Notes: a model not told the origin generated them from the sequence alone. 64,000 nt of DNA from Histomonas meleagridis (GCA_020186115.1 WSYJ01000178.1:1-64000), one strand, 5' to 3'. Counted from the stretch's first letter, positions 41,846 to 52,800 are shown. Program-made: numbers and translations.

Positions 41846-44518
41846 ATGGATGTAAAACAAAATAATGAAATAGGAAATCGGAAGGCGGTTAACACATTAG
41901 TGTTCCTTGAACAGATCATTTTTAATTTAGAAATCGATAAAATAAATGAATCTGTTGAATCATCATTAGTTTATTATGATGAAACATACCCTTATTCATA
42001 TATTTTCTCTATTTGTAGAATCATATATTCATACTTCATTTCGAAAGGTCAAAGTGATATATGTTTTCAATATTTAAAGCAACTTGAATCCAAAGTAAAT
42101 GATATTTTTAATAATTCTTATAAAATCATTGATACTTTTGCACATTTCATATTTCTAGTTAATTCTCAAGAATCTAATTATCTTATTGAAAAAATGATTG
42201 AGAATGACCTATTAGACCCAAAAAATTACATCAGCAACAAATCCACATGTTATTTTGCTCATATGACCAATGAAATTTATCCAAACGCTCAATTTTCGCA
42301 ATACTTTTTACAGAACATTGATGAACTTTCAAAGAATGATTTTGAACTTCATAAGAAATATGTTAAAGAAGGAGTTAATCCAAATGAAATATCAAAAATA
42401 ATTCGAAATGATGAAATAGAAAAACTTCAAGAAATATCATCGCAATCAAATTTTGATTTTAATCAAACAATTGAACCATCACTTTATGAAAGATATTCTT
42501 TTGTTAATCAAGAAAATGTTCCACTAATTGATTATGCAGCATTTTTTGGATCAGTTAAATGTTTTAAATATTTACTTATGAATAATGAAAAAGTAAATAA
42601 CACAATTAAATATGCAATTGCAGGTGGAAATGAAGAAATCATTCATTTGTGTGAACATAATCATGCATTGTTTGAATGGTCATATGAAATAGCAATTATT
42701 TTTCATCGAAATGATGTTTTTAAATATATTTATGAAAATAAATTAGATACTATTAAAAACATGGAAAAATTAGGGAAGTTCTGTATTTTATATGATAACT
42801 ACGAAATTTTTTCATTTTTATTAGACAATGGAATGAAAATTGATGAATATCTTATCTACAAAGCAATAAAAAATGGAAATTTATTCCTATTGCAATATTT
42901 ACTTGAAAAAAATCCAATATCAATAAATTTGTATAAAACATCACCAACATACGTAAATAAAGAGCTTTTTCTTTATCTAATAAAGAATGGATATATTAAT
43001 ATCAAAGAAAAAAATGATTTTTTATTTTTTATAGAATTTAATAATATAATTTGTAGTTTCAAAACAATTTTTGGAAATTATTCAAAACATTTAAAAACGC
43101 AATTATATATGCATCTGAAAACGGATATACTGAATTATTCAAATTATTTCTTGAACAAGATGTGTTTGATATTAATGATAAAGATATTTATTTGTTTTAA
43201 TTAATATTTACTTTAATAATTTAATATTTTTAAATAATATTCGGTATTTATTCTAATAAATTTGGGCAGCACTTATGTACGCATCTATAAATGGCCACTT
43301 AGAAATAATTAAATTACTTATTGAACAAAAAGGAATTGATATAAATACTAAAGATTTTTATTTGTTTTGTTTAGAATTTTTAAAAACAATTTTATATTTA
43401 AACATAATATATGGAAATTACTTATAATATTTGGTACAGCACTTATGAAAGCATCTTATGGTGGTTATATAGAAATCGTTAAATTACTTCTTGCACAAAA
43501 AGGTATTGATTTTAATGCTAAAGACATTTATTTGTTAAATTTAATTTTTATTTTGATATTTTGATATTTCAAAATAATATTTGGAAATTATACATTTAAT
43601 TTGAAACAGCACTTATTTATGCATCTTCACGTGGACATACAGAAATTGTCAAATCACTTCTTGAGAAAGAAGGAATTGATGTTAATGTTAAAGCTATTTA
43701 TTTATTATGTTTTCATTTTGCTTTGATAATTTATAATTTCAATATATTATTAGGAAATTACTTTGATTATTTAACACAGTACTTATAACTTCATCTAGAG
43801 AAGGTTACATAGATATTGTTAAATTACTTCTAATGCAAAAAGATATTGATATTAATGTAAAAAATATTTTTTTGTCTTATTAAATGTTAATTATTACAAT
43901 TTTATATTTCAAAATAATATATAGAAACTATTTAAATTATTTGATACAGCACTTATTGAAGCATCTAATAAAGGATATACAGATATAGTTAAATTGCTTC
44001 TTATTCGAAAAGAAATTGATGTTAATTCTATTAATGTTTTTCTGTTTTATTGCGTTTTTATTTTAATAATTTTGGATTTCAAAATAATATTTGGAAATTA
44101 TCAAAAGTATTTGAAACAGCACTTATTTTAGCAGCTAAAAAAGGTTATAAAGATATTATTGAGTTACTTGTTAAGCATGAAGGAATTATTATTAATGCTA
44201 GTGATTTTATTTTATGTTTTTTAATACTTATTTCAATAATTTTTGATTTTAAAATAATATTTGGAAATCACTTAAATCATTTAATACAGCATTGATGTAT
44301 GCTTCCTTAAAAGGTAATATCGAAATTGTTAAAACTCTTATAGAACAACCAGGAATTGATATAAATCATAAAAATCTTTTATTCAACTATTTAATATTTC
44401 TACTAATATTATAATATTCCAAAACATTATATGGAAAATCATCAAATTATTTATAACAGCACTTCTTTATGCAACAAAACAAGATCATAAAGAAATAGTC
44501 CAATTACTTCAACAATAA
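41846..44518 (+). CDS. DUF3447/ankyrin protein with spacer-interrupted repeat array
   Basis: From ATG 41846 the frame is open to 43204. It begins with a helical N-terminus, then the DUF3447 block (H-K-K-Y-V-K-E-G-V-N-P-N-E-I; R-N-D-E-I-E-K-L-Q-E-I-S-S-Q; L-I-D-Y-A-A-F-F-G; A-G-G-N-E-E-I-I-H-L), and four or five degenerate ankyrin units to about 43020. Beyond this, nine ankyrin units (starting at 43099 and every 170 bp) are each open for 31 codons. Each is preceded by a spacer that is not a multiple of three, so no single frame reads through. The last unit ends naturally (L-L-Q-Q, TAA 44516-44518). Either the spacers are removed from the RNA, making a protein of ~700 residues, or the gene ends at 43204 with decay behind it. 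Ankyrins bind other proteins; no partner is known. Confidence 0.6.
43099..44518 (+). repeat. Nine-unit 170-bp array: 93-nt ankyrin block plus 77-nt spacer
   Basis: Units begin (GCA or GTA of the A-L/V-L pair) at 43099, 43269, 43439, 43609, 43779, 43949, 44119, 44289 and 44459, exactly 170 bp apart. Each has a 31-codon ankyrin block with no stop (the last is shorter and ends the gene), then a 77-nt spacer. The spacer before the first unit is about 74 nt, the same remainder modulo 3. Spacers share a core close to TTTCAAAATAATATTTGGAA about 15-40 nt before the next unit and a CAG at the unit boundary. They contain stops in the linking frames. Units have diverged by many substitutions but show no net insertion or deletion. 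Confidence 0.85.
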
Positions 44519-44561
44519 CAAACATTTGTTAAATAAAAAATTCTTTCAATATATTTAATTT

Positions 44562-46850
44562 TTATTCATCGGTGTAATTCGGATGAACTGATATTGAATG
44601 ATCTGTTTCATTTTCAAGTAATACATTATCTACTTTAATTAATCTTTCGATTACTAATTTCAGAATTTCGACGTCTTTTGCAATCTCATCAACTTTTCCA
44701 TATGTTTCTGCGTTTTCCTTTAGCCACCAATCTGCAATTGTATCCATAGTTTCGATATGATCTTTTTGTATTTTTCCCATTTCTTTTAATTCTTCTATTT
44801 GTCTCAAGTGCATAATTACGAACTTTGCAATTCTTTGATATTGTTCGAATGTTATTGATCTTTGTTGTTTATCTTCGATCTCTTTCACTTGATCCGAAGG
44901 TATATCCAAATTAATTGCCTCAGATTCGACTTGAATAATCGAACGCTTTAATAATCGCGTTGCTTCTTTAACATATTCAGGTCGAACTTGTTCATCGAGA
45001 TTCATTTTCGCGAGTGCTTCACTTAATCTAATTAATGCTTCGAGTTGTCTAACAGTAATTCGATAAGAAGAACGTGTGACGCCAACGGAATCATCTTGTC
45101 TTAAATCGATATATGATTCGATTAATACTTTACGTGATTCGTCAGTAATTTTCGGCTCTAATTTACGCGCATATTTAATATATCTCCGTAATTGTTCTGG
45201 TGAAAAGTATTCTCCAGTTAGTGATGTGTCTAATTCTCTATGTACTGCAAATATATGATTTGCGATTTTTTCATCTGATTCAGGTTTACATTCATCAATG
45301 ATGACAAAGAAAAGATCAAAACGTGACATAATCGGCGCACTTAAGTTTAAGTTCGCACGTAATGATTTCGATTTATCATATCGACCATGAATCGGATTAG
45401 CAGCTGCTAACACTGACGTCTGCGCATTAAGTGTCGCATGAATTCCTGCTTTAGCTATAGATATCGTTTGTTGTTCCATAGCTTCATGAATTGCTACTTG
45501 ATCAACAATGTTCATTTTATCAAACTCGTCAATGCAACATACGCCATGATCTGCTAACATCATTGCGCCTGCTTCGATTGTGAAATCGCCTGTTTCGGAA
45601 TCTTTTGTTACCGATGCTGTCAAACCTGCAGCTGATGATGATTGCCCTGATGTATATATTCCGCGAGGCATAAAACTTGAGACGAATTTTAAGAATTGCG
45701 ATTTAGCTGTAGATGGATCTCCGACAATACATATGTTAATGTCTCCTCTTAACTTAATCTTATCAGGAGTAATCTTTTGGACACCGCCAAGTAACATTAA
45801 GAGTATACCTCTTTTGATTTCATCATGTCCATATATGTTTGGCGCTATTGATCGTGAAAGTTTACCATATAAATCAGAACTATCACGGATTTGGCGGATC
45901 TCAGCCGCATCTGCAGTCGTAGTTTCTTCGTCTTCATCTTCAATAGGTTTCGCTGAACAGCCTAAAAATGATAATCGATATGTAAGTTCGCGTGAGCCAT
46001 ATGATCGAACTCCAGTGACACCATCGGTTTCAAAGCCGCCTGGCTTTTGGAGTTGAAGACGTTCACCTATTGAACGACGCGGAATTTCTGGTACTGCGAC
46101 TGGGGTACCAACAAATACACATCGATCACCAGGTTTGGTGGTTTCGACAAGATCATTACGTAAGATAACTTCGATGGTACGGGGCATTGAACCAGAAGGA
46201 ACTTCGGATGGGTTTTCTTGGACAAGAACACGTTGCCAATCTACAAATAATGATTTGTCTGTACGTAATTCAAACTTAGTATGGTTGCCACATGTCTTGG
46301 ATGAACATGAAGTTGGTTCGGTATATTGAAAATTTTGACTAATGTTAGGAATTTCGGCTCCGCATATTCTGCATTTGAAAGTGCCTTTGAGAAGTTCAGG
46401 ACGAACTTCTGAGGTACGTGTCACTGTACCTGATATACAGAAAAGTTTACCAATCTCAGAGGCACGAATATCACGGATTGTTGATTGAATTGGATAATTG
46501 ACAATAGAGATATAGAATGTACGCTCCCCAAGAGAACGATCATCCTGCGCATACTTGGGATCAACATCTTTGATAAATTCAAGGAGAGCTTTTTGAAGTA
46601 ATGATTCAAAGCGATAATAATATAATTGAATTACATCAGCCAAATCTGAGTTGAAAGCAGATATGTGTTCGAAATCTACAAAAAGTGTGGTAAGTTCAGA
46701 ATCTACCATTTCATGAACTTGATTTTCATAATATGGAGTATCTTCATTTGGTAACTTAAATGTGGAAAGAAAATTGTGAAAAAGCTCTTGAAATTCCTGT
46801 CTGGTTCTTGCATCATTAGAATGGTCTTGTCCTCCAAGGTTTTCTTCCAT
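44562..46850 (-). CDS. MCM6: DNA replication licensing factor MCM6
   Basis: I choose ATG 46850 (762 residues). An upstream ATG at 46883 adds 11 residues, but those codons contain the AACGTCCAATT motif seen before another gene. MCM6 is one subunit of the MCM2-7 replicative helicase ring. Visible are an N-terminal domain with a C-x2-C...C-x4-C zinc motif (C-R-I-C and C-S-S-K-T-C) just after the MCM6-typical R-T-S-E-V-R-P-E-L-L; Walker A G-D-P-S-T-A-K-S-Q (near 45720); Walker B C-I-D-E-F-D-K-M (near 45530); E-A-M-E-Q-Q-T-I-S-I-A-K-A-G; sensor A-A-N-P; and Arg finger S-R-F-D (near 45320). The C-terminal R-S-I-I-Q-V-E-S block also fits MCM6. Stop TAAA. Confidence 0.93.
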   Translation of the reverse strand: MEENLGGQDHSNDARTRQEFQELFHNFLSTFKLPNEDTPYYENQVHEMVDSELTTLFVDFEHISAFNSDLADVIQLYYYRFESLLQKALLEFIKDVDPKYAQDDRSLGERTFYISIVNYPIQSTIRDIRASEIGKLFCISGTVTRTSEVRPELLKGTFKCRICGAEIPNISQNFQYTEPTSCSSKTCGNHTKFELRTDKSLFVDWQRVLVQENPSEVPSGSMPRTIEVILRNDLVETTKPGDRCVFVGTPVAVPEIPRRSIGERLQLQKPGGFETDGVTGVRSYGSRELTYRLSFLGCSAKPIEDEDEETTTADAAEIRQIRDSSDLYGKLSRSIAPNIYGHDEIKRGILLMLLGGVQKITPDKIKLRGDINICIVGDPSTAKSQFLKFVSSFMPRGIYTSGQSSSAAGLTASVTKDSETGDFTIEAGAMMLADHGVCCIDEFDKMNIVDQVAIHEAMEQQTISIAKAGIHATLNAQTSVLAAANPIHGRYDKSKSLRANLNLSAPIMSRFDLFFVIIDECKPESDEKIANHIFAVHRELDTSLTGEYFSPEQLRRYIKYARKLEPKITDESRKVLIESYIDLRQDDSVGVTRSSYRITVRQLEALIRLSEALAKMNLDEQVRPEYVKEATRLLKRSIIQVESEAINLDIPSDQVKEIEDKQQRSITFEQYQRIAKFVIMHLRQIEELKEMGKIQKDHIETMDTIADWWLKENAETYGKVDEIAKDVEILKLVIERLIKVDNVLLENETDHSISVHPNYTDE

Positions 46851-46854
46851 TATT

Positions 46855-46865
46855 AATTGGACGTT
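46855..46865 (-). promoter_or_regulatory. AACGTCCAATT motif before MCM6
   Basis: An exact 11-mer also found at 61709-61719 before the Cys-rich protein gene, with a one-mismatch relative (AACGTCAAATT) before rubrerythrin near 62667. Likely a Myb-type promoter element. Confidence 0.4.
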
Positions 46866-47180
46866 TACTAATTCGACTTTCACTCAAGAACGTTTAAAAT
46901 TAGAAAAAATTCACATCTTAATTCGAACTATAAACATTAATACTTATTTTATATTTGATGTACGAACAGATCAAAACTTTGACATCTAGAATATATTTAT
47001 GTGATACAAATTTGGAAGTTAATCAATTTAAATAGAAAATTTATATCTGAAAAATTAATTAGTTTCACACCAAAAAATCAAGCCACTGAAAGCATGAATT
47101 TAAATTACACAATAAGAAAAATTAGTAACAAAAAATTGAAACCAAATGAATTAAAATTGTTTAAAAAAAGAAAAAATTAA
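46866..47180. other. Intergenic between MCM6 and tRNA
   Basis: AT-rich, no gene. The T-run read on the minus strand at 47162-47176 would terminate RNA polymerase III downstream of the tRNA. Confidence 0.5.
47162..47176 (-). terminator. Pol III terminator of tRNA-Glu
   Basis: On the minus strand the sequence shortly after the tRNA 3' end is TTTTTT, then C, then TTTTTTT: two T-tracts, sufficient for RNA polymerase III termination. Confidence 0.65.
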
Positions 47181-47252
47181 TTCCGATACGGGGAGTCGAA
47201 CCCCGCTCCCGTGGATGAAAACCACATATCCTAACCGATGAACGATATCGGA
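47181..47252 (-). tRNA. trnE(UUC): tRNA-Glu (anticodon UUC)
   Basis: A full 72-nt cloverleaf on the minus strand. The acceptor TCCGATA pairs perfectly with TATCGGA. The D-arm contains GGTTAGGA. The anticodon arm is TGTGG-TTTTCAT-CCACG (loop TTTTCAT, anticodon TTC, glutamate). The T-arm CGGGG-TTCGACT-CCCCG is perfect and contains the B-box GGTTCGACTCC. Discriminator A. CCA is not encoded, as expected for eukaryotes. No intron. Confidence 0.97.
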
Positions 47253-47334
47253 ATCCATTTTTAAAAAATATTATTTATATAATCGTTAAAAAAATGCTTC
47301 ATAAAGAAGTGAAATAAACTGATTCAAAAATAGA

Positions 47335-48327
47335 ATGAATTTAACATTAATCTCATTATGTTTAAATTCATTCTATAAGAATTCTGCTCTAATATCAGGT
47401 CAAGAGTTTATGTTTCAAAGTAATATTCAAATATCTAATTCTAGATTTACCAATTTTTTTTCTCCATTTTTATTGTCTTTTACCCAAACCAATCTTTATG
47501 CACAGAATGTTAAATTTAATAGTTTTCTAAGATCTCCAATTTACATTTCCAATGCTGATAAAAAATTAACTAATGAAAAAATTACTAAAAGAAAAAAATA
47601 TATGGGTGGTAATGTTGTTATCTATGGCTGTTCGTTTACTGGGTGTACAACCACAGGCAAAGGTGGAGGCATTTTTACTGATGGATGTAATATTGTAAAC
47701 ATCACTAATTCAATATTTCAAAATAACTCTGCAAGATTTGGTGGAGGTGCTTACCATACTCAAACGGATCAAATATTCCTTACTAGAATTACAGTTATTG
47801 ATAATCAAGCAGAATTCATTGGAGGACTAATGCTTGATGGAACCGAGAAAACCAATTTTTTATCACATGTTAAGTATACCAACATTACACATAACAAAGC
47901 AATTGAGTGGTGTGGTGGAATTAGATGTGATCATGGAGGCGGAATATTTGAGAACTCAGTCATCGACTCCAATGAAGCCAAAACTTCGGCTGGTTTCTTT
48001 GATTTTGCATGGAAGCCATCCAAAAGAACATTAAAATTTTCAATTTTTAGTAATAACATAGCCGACCATAGATCTGGTGGATTTTGTGCTTTCCATGTTA
48101 TTCATGAGTCATCTTTTTCTTACTGTGAATTTTTCGGGAATAACTGTAAAAATGATCCGAATTCAATTTACATTGAGTCTGTCGATTCCGTTGTTTCTTT
48201 GGAGAATTGTTTCTTCCAAGGTGAAAAAAATGAAGAAATCGGTATAAGATTTGATAGTTCAGAATTTGTTTTGAATGAAAATGTAACATTTGGCGCAAAG
48301 CCAACTCATGCTAGGAAAGAGCCGTAA
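47335..48327 (+). CDS. Pmp-like beta-helix repeat protein, probably truncated
   Basis: 330 residues with repeating F-x-x-N and G-G-x-x short motifs typical of polymorphic-membrane-protein-like right-handed beta-helices: G-K-G-G-G-I-F, N-S-I-F-Q-N-N-S-A-R-F-G-G-G-A, then G-G-I-R-C-D-H-G-G-G-I and S-G-G-F-C-A-F. Trichomonads carry a Pmp-like surface protein family, usually much longer and ending in a membrane segment and short tail. Here the frame ends after K-P-T-H-A-R-K-E-P with no membrane segment, and the N-terminus (M-N-L-T-L-I-S-L-C-L-N-S-F) is only weakly hydrophobic. It may be a fragment of a larger gene or a secreted short form. It starts 83 bp from the tRNA. Confidence 0.6.
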   Translation: MNLTLISLCLNSFYKNSALISGQEFMFQSNIQISNSRFTNFFSPFLLSFTQTNLYAQNVKFNSFLRSPIYISNADKKLTNEKITKRKKYMGGNVVIYGCSFTGCTTTGKGGGIFTDGCNIVNITNSIFQNNSARFGGGAYHTQTDQIFLTRITVIDNQAEFIGGLMLDGTEKTNFLSHVKYTNITHNKAIEWCGGIRCDHGGGIFENSVIDSNEAKTSAGFFDFAWKPSKRTLKFSIFSNNIADHRSGGFCAFHVIHESSFSYCEFFGNNCKNDPNSIYIESVDSVVSLENCFFQGEKNEEIGIRFDSSEFVLNENVTFGAKPTHARKEP

Positions 48328-48784
48328 TTTCATAATATGTTTAATAAAATGTTATATTGCATTATAAATTTTATAATTAGAATGTGGTTATTACTCACGG
48401 TAATTACCTCATTACTGAAAATTTTAATAATACAAAAAAACTAATTGATATGTTACATATTGCTAATAAAATCTGATTTAAAATGCAAAATCTGATTTAA
48501 AATACGTGATATTAATAATGACATTGAAGATATTTTTCAACGAGTGGAAGGCGTACAGCCACAACTTAAGTATTTTTTTCAAGAGTGTATTATTTGTTAT
48601 TTTATGTGTAAGTGTTTGAAAAGATCTTAATAAATTGAATTAAAGTTGATTTGATGTAAAGTAATTAGTATAGCCAAGATGCCATGAAAATATTTTTAAA
48701 CAAAAGATAATTATAAATATGAAATAATCAGAAAATTTATATAAATTATTATGAGTAAATAACTGAATTTTAAAAATTTAAAGA
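48328..48784. other. Intergenic, short tandem duplication
   Basis: Two adjacent copies of AAAATCTGATTTAAAAT lie at about 48467-48502. No gene or continuation of the Pmp-like frame is seen. Confidence 0.4.
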
Positions 48785-49642
48785 TCAGAAACGACTGTTT
48801 ATTAAATATTTGGAAATGTATTTAACTATTTTCTCATACATTTCGCAAGCACTTTCAGAGGTAAACGTAAAATCTTTTCGTGTTTCTTCGATTTGATTTA
48901 TAAGTCGTTGTGCAAAGATATTGAATACCTCATAAAATTCCGGGCTCTGAGAAGATTCGTCATTATTAATATTATAGATAAAAAGTGGTATAACATCATC
49001 ATATTTAACAAAAGATATCTTTTTAGTTAAATTTACCATTGCTTTCTTTTGGATTGCATCAAAATTATTTATATTTGGCTTAAGGATATAATGTTTGATA
49101 AGCGCAATGTTCTTTGGGCATGATTTAGTATGTTCTTTTTGAACAATTAAGTTGGTTGTTTTGAGAACATTGCAAAGAATTTGCACTTCAGAAAAAAGAG
49201 GGTGCCTATGAAGCATAGAGATGATTACATTGGATAGCGCAGTATATGGGAAAACAAGTTTGGAATAAAGAATTCCTGATTCATCTGGAAATAAATTAAA
49301 ACCATTACTTCCTTCCGTATCAATAAAAAAAATTTGGGTTTCATCATTTGGTATTATTTCGATGTTAAACTTTTCCCGAAAATTATTATAAAGAAAAGGT
49401 CCATACATCAAAACACCAGTGGTTTCTTGATTATTTCCGTCACCAACAACAATACTTCTATCTCCTGTAAGAAATTTTAATGTAGTAGATTTTCCTATTT
49501 GATATTCACCCAAAATCGTTACAAAAATAATTGGCTTTCCTTTCACTTTCATCATTGCGTTTTCGAATTCTTGGTGGTTGTATACAATTTTTTCATGATC
49601 ATTTGTAGTTGCTAATGTATATTTGGAGTGGGAGAATTCCAT
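48785..49642 (-). CDS. GB1/RHD3-type (GBP/atlastin-like) GTPase domain protein
   Basis: 285 residues. Residues ~43-55 read I-L-G-E-Y-Q-I-G-K-S-T-T-L-K-F-L, the P-loop of guanylate-binding-protein/atlastin GTPases (G-x-x-R/Q-x-G-K-S). The T-T-G switch I lies in E-T-T-G-V, and D-T-E-G-S (~108-112) is the G3 motif of this group. No clear R-D (G4) motif is found; I-A-L-I-K-H-Y occupies that position. There is no helical stalk or membrane anchor, so it is shorter than GBPs or atlastins and is essentially a lone G domain. It may act in membrane remodelling, or be a divergent trichomonad member. Stop TGA. A GACGGTTA motif lies 46 bp upstream. Confidence 0.78.
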   Translation of the reverse strand: MEFSHSKYTLATTNDHEKIVYNHQEFENAMMKVKGKPIIFVTILGEYQIGKSTTLKFLTGDRSIVVGDGNNQETTGVLMYGPFLYNNFREKFNIEIIPNDETQIFFIDTEGSNGFNLFPDESGILYSKLVFPYTALSNVIISMLHRHPLFSEVQILCNVLKTTNLIVQKEHTKSCPKNIALIKHYILKPNINNFDAIQKKAMVNLTKKISFVKYDDVIPLFIYNINNDESSQSPEFYEVFNIFAQRLINQIEETRKDFTFTSESACEMYEKIVKYISKYLINSRF

Positions 49643-49687
49643 TTAATGTACGATGGCATTTTTTAAATAAAAGTGGCATTTTCAATC

Positions 49688-49695
49688 GACGGTTA
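49688..49695 (+). promoter_or_regulatory. M3-like element near the GTPase gene
   Basis: GACGGTTA fits M3 on the strand opposite to the GTPase gene, 46 bp upstream of its ATG, so it is reversed relative to the other cases. Confidence 0.35.
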
Positions 49696-49872
49696 ATTGA
49701 CATGAACACCTTCTCAAGAATCTATTGTAAATAAGTTTTAAAACTGAACTCATTACGTATATGGCAACTTCTTATGACGATTCAACGATCTGATTTTTTG
49801 CTGATTATTTTTGCAATTAAGCAAAATCATATTTTATAGAAAATCATTAGAAATCATTTTTACATCATTTCC

Positions 49873-52800
49873 TCAAAAGAAGATACCATTTTGCATTGCT
49901 TGGAATCCATCATAAGCAGATGTTGAAGGAGCTTCATACGATTCTGTTATTAGCTGTTCTACTCCAACACAGACGTCTTTAGGACTTTTATCCAAGAAGA
50001 ACCTTTGCTGCAGCTTCTTTATCGAGTCGGCTCTGAAGCATGGAAATCCGGCGCTCATCATCAAATATGTGATTGACTCTATTTCAGAATGTCTTGCTCT
50101 CACTGCAAAGAAACACTTCTTTAACAGAGTCGCAAATTGTTGGAATGGTGGAGCTTCGCGTGATCCTCCCATCAAATCGATCATTTCGCGAGTAAGTTTA
50201 AATGGAGCACGTTCGAACTTTAAGTTACCTCCTGGTGAAATCTCAAATAAGAACCCAAAATCAATATGAATTATATGGCCTTCTTCGTCAACCATTATAT
50301 TTGCATTATGTCGATCTTTAACTTGGAATAAATAACAGAGAAGTGAATAGGGAGCCACACTCTTGATGAAGTTTTGTTGCGCTTGCTTAAATTCTTTGGT
50401 ATGGGGTGGTCCATATTTGCTGATGAAATATTGTAAGAAATATTCGTTGGTAGCATGGCCAAGGTCATGGCGTGACTTGGCGTTGGGGATACATTCAAGA
50501 ACTCCACGATTTTCGCCAGTAGCGAAAACTCGATAAGGAAATAGATAAGTATCAAGTCCTGCTTCATTGAAGATAGTTTGGAACCTATCAATGAATTGTA
50601 TCATCATTGCATCCTGTCTAACATCATCATGAATCTTAAATATACAAGAAAATGGAATTGGTTTCTTTTCTTCATCATTTTCATCATAAACTTTAAAACG
50701 GACAAGAATAGGAACACGTGCATGGCTTTTCAATGGTACTGAATGTTCAGCATCAATAGATAATATTTTATAATTTGGATTTGAAGGTATATAAATACCA
50801 TCAGGGATTTCCATTTCATTTAACATGTCACCCAAAGCCGGCGGACGGTTTTCGATCGGCATCGGTAACAATCTTTGACTAACTTCGTCAAGTTTATCAA
50901 TTAAACCGAATTCGTTTTCATAATGAATTCTTTCTTCATTTGACATATTATCGATTAAAGTTTGTTCTAACTCAGTCAATATCCCAGGTAAATTATCTTT
51001 CCCATTTACAGAATTACCTTTTTCACTTAAAATATTCCATAATAAATAATGTAAAAATATTTCGGATTGTTTTGAATAGTCTATTAAAAACTGACGCAGC
51101 ATTCCACAAGAATCAAATCGAAGACTTTGTACAAGTTGTGGTAAGAATAACAAACTTTCATCCTTAGTAAATGAAGCCAAACATTTTGATACATATTTAG
51201 CAGCTTCATTATCTTTCATTAAATTAGCCTTTACTAAAGTTAAAGCTTGAATCGCATTTAACGGCTTCCAAATTGACAAATTTGATTTATTTAATTTGTC
51301 TGAAGAATTTGTTGCAAATAATAACGCTAATGAAGGAATACTTGCAGCAGTGAACGGATCGATTTCAGATAATTGTGCAATTATTGAAATTACATTTTCA
51401 CCAATTCTAGGAAGTAAACATAAGTTATATAAAGCTTCAGGCGCGATTTTCCATATCATTGGAATTGTAGCGTTTAAATGCGCTTTTCGAGGTTTGATTT
51501 GATATAATGCGAAAATCCTTTGTAAGTTTGGAGGAATTTGACCTGATTTCAAATATGAATAAAACAATTGTAATTGATTACATAATAAAGTAGTTGTGAA
51601 TGAAATTAAAGGTTCGAAGTTAGTAATGTCTTCACTGTTTTTAGATATGAAGTTAATTGTTGAATTATTAATTGCATTTCCAATTGTTTTAGGAATTTTG
51701 TTTTCATTTTTACTTGAAAACATTGTCGAATTAGTAACTGTCGAACTTGTATTTTGATCAATGTTTTGTGTTGTTGATAATAATGATGTAGTTTCAGGTA
51801 ATATTTCGATGATTCGTTCCATATGAACTAAATCTGTTTCATTAATATAACGGAATATATATGCGTCATATGTATAAGAATATGATATTAATAACATTCG
51901 AATTACAAATCGTAAAATTTGATATTTTAATTTAATTGGTAATGATACATTATTAGAGTTTAATAATAAACAACCAAAATATGCAAATGAGATTAATGAT
52001 GGTACTATAGCTGAGTTATTTAAGAATTTCGAATCTAACGCAATCGAAAAGATTGAAATATAATTAGCAGAATGACTTGAAATTAATATTTGTTCAATTA
52101 AAAAGCGTAATGTCGTCGTTTGGAAGTTAATAACATTTAAATCTAATGTAAACCCAAATATTCCTGTCTTATTTAATATACTTCCCATAAATAAATGGAT
52201 CAAATCAGATGTAATATGTTTCGAAAATGAAATCGAATTATTAGCAAAATGTGTCCATGTTAATAACATCGAATCTTTATCATTCTTAGAAACATCTAAA
52301 AACTTTGATATTAAATCAATTCGTTCTGGATGTAAGATAATATATGAAGCAATTGTTAATGATTTGTTTTCATTTTCTTTAATGTCATCAAAGTTTTCTG
52401 GCGTTATATATTCTGCTTTACCCATTGATATTGATTTAGTCATAAATTGATTTAATAATACATTATAATATTCTTTAGATATTATATTTTGCATTTGAAT
52501 TATTGTTGTCTTAGAATTCGATTTATTTGTCTTCTTACGATATTCGACATAAAACAATAATGCAAATAATGAATTAGGGACTAATGATACAGCTGATGAA
52601 AATAATGTTTCAATAAATGTATGTATTGTTTGACGTTGTTGTTCATTTATAGATTGTTGAATATGTTTCTCAATAGATAAAATTGTCTTTAACACTTGTT
52701 CATGACAAATTACTGTCGGATTTGATAAAGCAAATTGTCGACAGAATTGATCAGCTAATGTTTGAACATGTACATTATTTGATGCAATCTTAGGTAAGAT

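Noticed and set aside
43180..44460. Canonical GT-AG introns of the trichomonad type in the ankyrin spacers
   Set aside because: GT appears near the 5' edge in only some units, excision from it to the CAG would not keep frame (76 nt), and no ACTAAC branch motif is present. I keep RNA removal as a hypothesis without assigning sites.
43269..44518. CRISPR array
   Set aside because: The regular 170-bp period is ankyrin coding repeats with diverged units, not short identical repeats with unique spacers; no cas genes and a eukaryotic setting.
45580..46056. Plus frame of 158 codons opposite MCM6
   Set aside because: Antisense shadow of a strongly conserved gene.
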